This document shows positions 60,771 to 64,000 of a stretch of DNA of 64,000 bases, one piece after another; within the stretch, counting starts at the first letter, position 1, and each line of letters begins with the position of its first letter. The notes beneath the pieces are model-generated. The model was not told the DNA's origin and made no database searches. It was given only the letters and a program-made list of their open reading frames with translations. Both the position numbers and the translations under genes were made by a program. The DNA comes from Zeimonas sp044507525 (lineage in GTDB: Bacteria; Pseudomonadota; Gammaproteobacteria; Burkholderiales; Burkholderiaceae_E), in assembly GCA_044507525.1 (NCBI GenBank), contig JBIQJM010000007.1, positions 10,010-74,009 on the forward strand, written 5' to 3'.

Positions 60771-60783
60771 GCGTGCACCGCTC

Positions 60784-61554
60784 TCACAGTGCCTGGACGC
60801 TGGTCACCAGCGTGTTCACCGTCAGCGTCCAGCCGTCCACCAGCACGAACAGCAGCAGCTTGAGCGGCAGCGAGATCACCAGCGGCGACAGCATCATCAT
60901 CCCCATCGCCATCAGCACCGAGGCGACGACGAGGTCGATGACGAGGAACGGGATGAACAGCATGCAGCCGATCTGGAAGGCCGTCTTCAGCTCGCTCAGC
61001 ACGAAGGCGGCCATCTTGATGGTGAAGGCGTGATCCGCCGGGTCGACGACGTCGGCGGCGCCGGCCAGGTGCGAGACCTGTGCGAGCGCGGCCTTGCTGG
61101 TCTGCGCGAGCATGAAGCGCGACATCGGCGCCTCGGCGATCTTCAGCGCCTGCTCCAGTCCGATCTGGTCGCGGTCGTACGGCACGAAGGCCTGCGTCCA
61201 GATCTGTTCGCCGATCGGCCGCATCACCAGCAGCGTGAGGATGAGCGCCACGCCGGTGATGATGCGGGTCGGCAGGCCCTGCTGCAGACCCAGCGCCTGG
61301 CGCAACAGCGAAAGCACGATCACGAAGCGCGTGAAGCTCGTCATCATCATCGCCATCACGGGCAGCAGCCCGAGCAGCGTCATGATGACCAGCACCTGCG
61401 TCTTGACGGTGAACTCGGTCGGCGCTCCGTCGGCCGCCTGGCCCAGCAGCTCGATCGTCGCGGCGCCCGCCGGCGCTGCGACGAGCGTCAGCAGCACGAC
61501 GGCGAGCGCGACGCCGGCGTACGACGGCCACCGGCGGCCGTGCAGCGAAGTCAT
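60784..61554 (-). CDS. fliP: Flagellar export protein FliP
   Basis: A 256 aa protein. A signal peptide (to about residue 32) precedes LPVMAMMMTSFTRFVIVLSLLRQALGLQQ and the ELKTAFQIGCMLFIPFLVIDLVV segment, both conserved in FliP. Start 61554 overlaps the fliN stop. There is no fliO between fliN and fliP. Confidence 0.96.
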   Translation of the reverse strand: MTSLHGRRWPSYAGVALAVVLLTLVAAPAGAATIELLGQAADGAPTEFTVKTQVLVIMTLLGLLPVMAMMMTSFTRFVIVLSLLRQALGLQQGLPTRIITGVALILTLLVMRPIGEQIWTQAFVPYDRDQIGLEQALKIAEAPMSRFMLAQTSKAALAQVSHLAGAADVVDPADHAFTIKMAAFVLSELKTAFQIGCMLFIPFLVIDLVVASVLMAMGMMMLSPLVISLPLKLLLFVLVDGWTLTVNTLVTSVQAL

Positions 61555-61925
61555 GGGTTCAGCGAATCGAAATCCAGCCCATCGAGGTCGAGCACCTTCA
61601 AGCCGTAGTTCTCGCCCGATACGACGACCTCCGCGCGCCCGATCGGCGTGCCGTTGACCTTCACGACCAGCGGCTCGCCGGCCAGCGTGTCGAGCTCGAC
61701 GACGCTGTCCGCGCCGATCTCCATGAGGTCCTGCAGCGAGACCCGTGCGCTGCCCACCTCGAGCGTCAGCGTGACCGGGATGCGGCGCATCATCTGCGGC
61801 AGGTTGCGCCGCGCGCGCGGTGCCGGCGGGGGATCCTCGGCGGCGAATTCGTCGACCGTCGAAGCCGGGAGGTCGGTCAGCAGGGTTTCGATTGCGGGAT
61901 CTTCGTTCATCAGGGGGTCGGTCAT
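61551..61925 (-). CDS. fliN: Flagellar motor switch protein FliN
   Basis: A 124 aa protein. After an acidic N-terminus, the SpoA domain (about 48-122) has IPVTLTLEVGSARVSLQDLMEIGADSVVELD and NGTPIGRAEVVVSGENYGLKV. It is the C-ring subunit. ATGA overlaps are present with both fliM and fliP. Confidence 0.94.
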   Translation of the reverse strand: MTDPLMNEDPAIETLLTDLPASTVDEFAAEDPPPAPRARRNLPQMMRRIPVTLTLEVGSARVSLQDLMEIGADSVVELDTLAGEPLVVKVNGTPIGRAEVVVSGENYGLKVLDLDGLDFDSLNP

Positions 61926-62809
61926 TCGACGAACTCAAACGAGGTCAGGCACAACTTGCCTTTCTGTTCGGCCACGGTGGCCGTGAACAGCCGGGAATCG
62001 TCGATCAGCACGTCGGTCGCACCGAGGCTGATCGGAATCACGTCGCCGGCGCGCAGGTCCATCAACTCGCCCAGCAGCAGTTCCTTGCGCAGCAGTTGGG
62101 CGGTCAGCGTCAGCGGCAAGCGCATGGCGAGGGGCAACGCGCGTTGCACCGGCTCGACCGGCTTGTCGCGAACCGGCGCGAGCCGGCGCAGCAGCCGGCG
62201 CATCCACGTCGCGTCGAGCGTGAACCACAGCACGCCGTCGATCCCGTGGGCGGATTCGCGAACGGCGGCGCGGATGCTCCAGGTGCCGGCACTCGCTCGC
62301 GCAGGCGCCATCGGCTTGAATTCCAGGGGCCGAGCCGACGCTTCGACCGCCCTCGGAAACGTCGACTCGCTACCGGCGTCGATGCGCGCGGCCAGCAGGC
62401 ACACCAGCCGCCCCCCCAGATGCGCCGCCAGGCGCTCCTCGGTGACGGTTTCGCGCGCTGCGGCCCCGGGCACGGGCAGCGCCGCACCGTCGCCGTAGCG
62501 GTACCCCATCACACCGAGCAGCAGGCAACGCTCGAGCGCGACGCCCAGGCTGCCGTCGTCGTCGGTGTGGACCAGAAGGCGCGGTATCCGTGCGTCGGGC
62601 GGTACGCCGCGGACGAGCGAGACCGTGCCGACCTCGAACGAGGCGCCGTAGCGGCGGTTCAGCTCCTGCTGGAAGTGATCGGACAGGTCGGCCTTCAGCG
62701 CGTCGACGAAGCCGTCCAGCAGATGGATCGGCCGGCCCAGCGTGCAGGGATCGAGTGACTGGGGCGCGGATGCGTCCCGTACAGCGTAGTGGATGGTCGC
62801 GGTTCTCAT
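61922..62809 (-). CDS. fliM: Flagellar motor switch protein FliM (divergent)
   Basis: A 295 aa protein. The C-terminal SpoA-like domain (about 215-295) contains LPLTLTAQLLRKELLLGELMDLRAGDVIPISLG. The middle domain is only weakly FliM-like. The usual N-terminal EIDALL motif that binds phosphorylated CheY is absent, and no upstream in-frame sequence supplies it. It precedes fliN with an overlap. The identity rests on gene order and the C-terminal domain. Confidence 0.8.
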   Translation of the reverse strand: MRTATIHYAVRDASAPQSLDPCTLGRPIHLLDGFVDALKADLSDHFQQELNRRYGASFEVGTVSLVRGVPPDARIPRLLVHTDDDGSLGVALERCLLLGVMGYRYGDGAALPVPGAAARETVTEERLAAHLGGRLVCLLAARIDAGSESTFPRAVEASARPLEFKPMAPARASAGTWSIRAAVRESAHGIDGVLWFTLDATWMRRLLRRLAPVRDKPVEPVQRALPLAMRLPLTLTAQLLRKELLLGELMDLRAGDVIPISLGATDVLIDDSRLFTATVAEQKGKLCLTSFEFVE

Positions 62810-62895
62810 CGAAGCGGGGCGTCGTCGCGGACGCCGGATCCGCTGAACCCGCCATGACTTCGGAAGAACGGCCGGAAACTTGAGCGCGACCGCCC

Positions 62896-63924
62896 TCAGC
62901 GCAGCTCGAGCAAGGCATGCACGCGCTCGCGGTGCACGCCGCTCAGCGACGCGCCGATCGAGGCGAAGGCTTCGTAGCCGGGCTCGCGCGCGAGGGATGC
63001 GAACTGCGCCGCGAAGCGGCCGGCCCACGCGCGCTCGTCGGCCGGGCGCGCGCGTTCGAGCCGCCGAGCGGCGTCGGCCAGCGAGTCCGCCACGGCTTCG
63101 CGCGTCTGCCGCACGGTGTCCATGGCCTGCAGCACCCGCTGCAGCGTCTGGCGCCTGCCGTGCGCATCGGTCACCGTCCAGGCCTGCGGCTGCAGCGCCT
63201 CGGGCTGGGGATCGGTGCGCAACCGGTTGAACTGTCCCGTGGGAAAGCGGATGCCGCCCCCCTTGATGGCCAGCGAGTCGCGCACGGCATCCCAGGCCGC
63301 CTCGGGCGTACTGAACACCAGGCTGCCCTGCTCACCCTCGCGCACGCGAATGCGGGCAGCGGCCAGGGCGTGATCGAAGCGCTGCACCAGCAGCTCGTCC
63401 GGCAGGCCGGGCTCGACGAGCACCGTCGGCAGCCCGGACGCCACCGCGTCGACCGCGAAGGACAGCGTTTCCCGCTCGCCCGATTGCAGCGTGCGCAAGC
63501 TCAGTCCGCGCACGGTGAACGACTGCGCGGCGGGCTCGGTCGCGCTGTAGACGAGCTGCGGGCTCAGGCTGCCGCCCGATGAAGCAAGGCGATCGCGCCA
63601 CGTCCGATCGAGCCGTTGCAGCATCGCGTCCAGCGCGGCCGGGTCGTGGACCAGCGGATTTCCGAGACCGTCCTTCAGGCTGCGCAGCTGTCCGCTCAGG
63701 TCGTCGAGGAACGAGAGCGCCTGCTGCGCGCCGGCGAACTGCCGGTTGAGCTGCGGATCCCAGAGGCGCAGGCCACCGCGCGGCAGGACGCCGGACTCGA
63801 CGGCGGCGGACGCGGCCTCGACACCCGCCCCGTCGCGGGCGACGGCGAGCGCTTCGACCGAGACCTCGCCGCGCGCCGCGCCCGCGCGGATGCCGGAAGG
63901 GAGGATCGGACCGACGGCCTGCAT
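62896..63924 (-). CDS. LafW-like flagellar hook-associated protein candidate
   Basis: A 342 aa protein with long helical segments (LAAARIRVREGEQ, ADSLADAARRLERA) and no membrane span or signal peptide. I cannot match it to a standard FlgK, FlgL or FliD. It lies just after flgL and before fliM, the place occupied by lafW (a predicted hook-associated protein) in lateral flagellar clusters. The call is mainly synteny. Confidence 0.5.
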   Translation of the reverse strand: MQAVGPILPSGIRAGAARGEVSVEALAVARDGAGVEAASAAVESGVLPRGGLRLWDPQLNRQFAGAQQALSFLDDLSGQLRSLKDGLGNPLVHDPAALDAMLQRLDRTWRDRLASSGGSLSPQLVYSATEPAAQSFTVRGLSLRTLQSGERETLSFAVDAVASGLPTVLVEPGLPDELLVQRFDHALAAARIRVREGEQGSLVFSTPEAAWDAVRDSLAIKGGGIRFPTGQFNRLRTDPQPEALQPQAWTVTDAHGRRQTLQRVLQAMDTVRQTREAVADSLADAARRLERARPADERAWAGRFAAQFASLAREPGYEAFASIGASLSGVHRERVHALLELR

Positions 63925-63946
63925 GCGGCGCGGCGACGCCTGCGCC

Positions 63947-64000
63947 TCAGAGCACGTCGAAGAGCGACAACGCGCTCACCTTCGCGTATGCCTTCTGCGT
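63947..64000 (-). CDS. flgL: FlgL (hook-filament junction protein), C-terminal end
   Basis: Only the last 17 codons are inside the window: TQKAYAKVSALSLFDVL then stop. This matches the usual FlgL C-terminus, a helix ending in SLF-x-x-L/I. The rest lies beyond the right edge. Confidence 0.75.
   Translation of the reverse strand, partial: TQKAYAKVSALSLFDVL

Overview
The window is GC-rich (roughly two thirds G+C) bacterial chromosome with very tight gene packing. Gene content and order point to a betaproteobacterium of the Burkholderiales. Examples are the rpfE-like/recJ/prfB/lysS block with a frameshifted prfB, lolCD followed by tatD and comEC, and paired Acs and PrpE ligases. I cannot name the genus. 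No insertion sequence, phage gene or CRISPR array was seen.

The most interesting part is about 2.2-19.85 kb, a bidirectional selenocysteine/CoA-catabolism island. On the minus strand a nine-gene run starts near 10.55 kb. It holds a 388-395 aa protein of unknown function, a UGSC-type selenoprotein with an in-frame TGA, a CaiB-type CoA-transferase and an acetyl-CoA hydrolase/transferase-type CoA-transferase. These are followed by a NitT/TauT-type ABC importer (binding protein, ATPase, two permeases) and a PEBP-like protein. On the plus strand, diverging from it, are a thioredoxin-reductase-like flavoprotein, an acyl-CoA dehydrogenase, an AMACR-like racemase/CoA-transferase and a MaoC hydratase. 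Then come selA, a TlpA-like thioredoxin, a transglutaminase-like protein, selB and the selenocysteine tRNA gene selC. Just after the selenoprotein TGA is a bacterial SECIS hairpin with the loop GGUCU. One neighbourhood therefore encodes Sec synthesis and decoding, a Sec client, a candidate electron donor, an importer and CoA-ester enzymes. IclR and GntR regulators and a partial amidohydrolase-like gene (running off the left edge) lie to the left.

19.9-31.6 kb is central metabolism: tRNA-Ser(GGA), acetyl-CoA synthetase, class I fumarase, type III pantothenate kinase, a YdcF/ElyC-like membrane protein, propionyl-CoA synthetase, an NlpC/P60 lipoprotein-like hydrolase, an orphan Fe(III)-type binding protein, RidA, an alpha/beta hydrolase and 3-hydroxybutyrate dehydrogenase. 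31.3-42.6 kb is housekeeping: ComEC (whose frame runs into bdhA), TatD, LolD, LolC/E, an RpfE-like protein, RecJ, RF2 (programmed +1 frameshift) and LysRS. An MFS transporter follows. Next are iscA and iscR without iscS or iscU, a 0.6 kb gene-poor stretch, a low-molecular-weight protein tyrosine phosphatase, UvrB, an aromatic aminotransferase and tRNA-Asn(GTT).

49.8-52.3 kb holds an MBL-fold hydrolase, an AraC regulator and an AlkB-like dioxygenase. From 52.36 kb to the right edge is a flagellar cluster: a short flagellin, a TPR/SPINDLY-type glycosyltransferase and a FliK-like protein on the plus strand; and flgL (partial), a LafW-like protein, fliM, fliN, fliP, fliQ, fliR, flhB and flhA on the minus strand. 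This order, with no fliO and with a FliM lacking the usual CheY-binding N-terminus, resembles lateral (Flag-2) flagellar systems more than the primary polar system.
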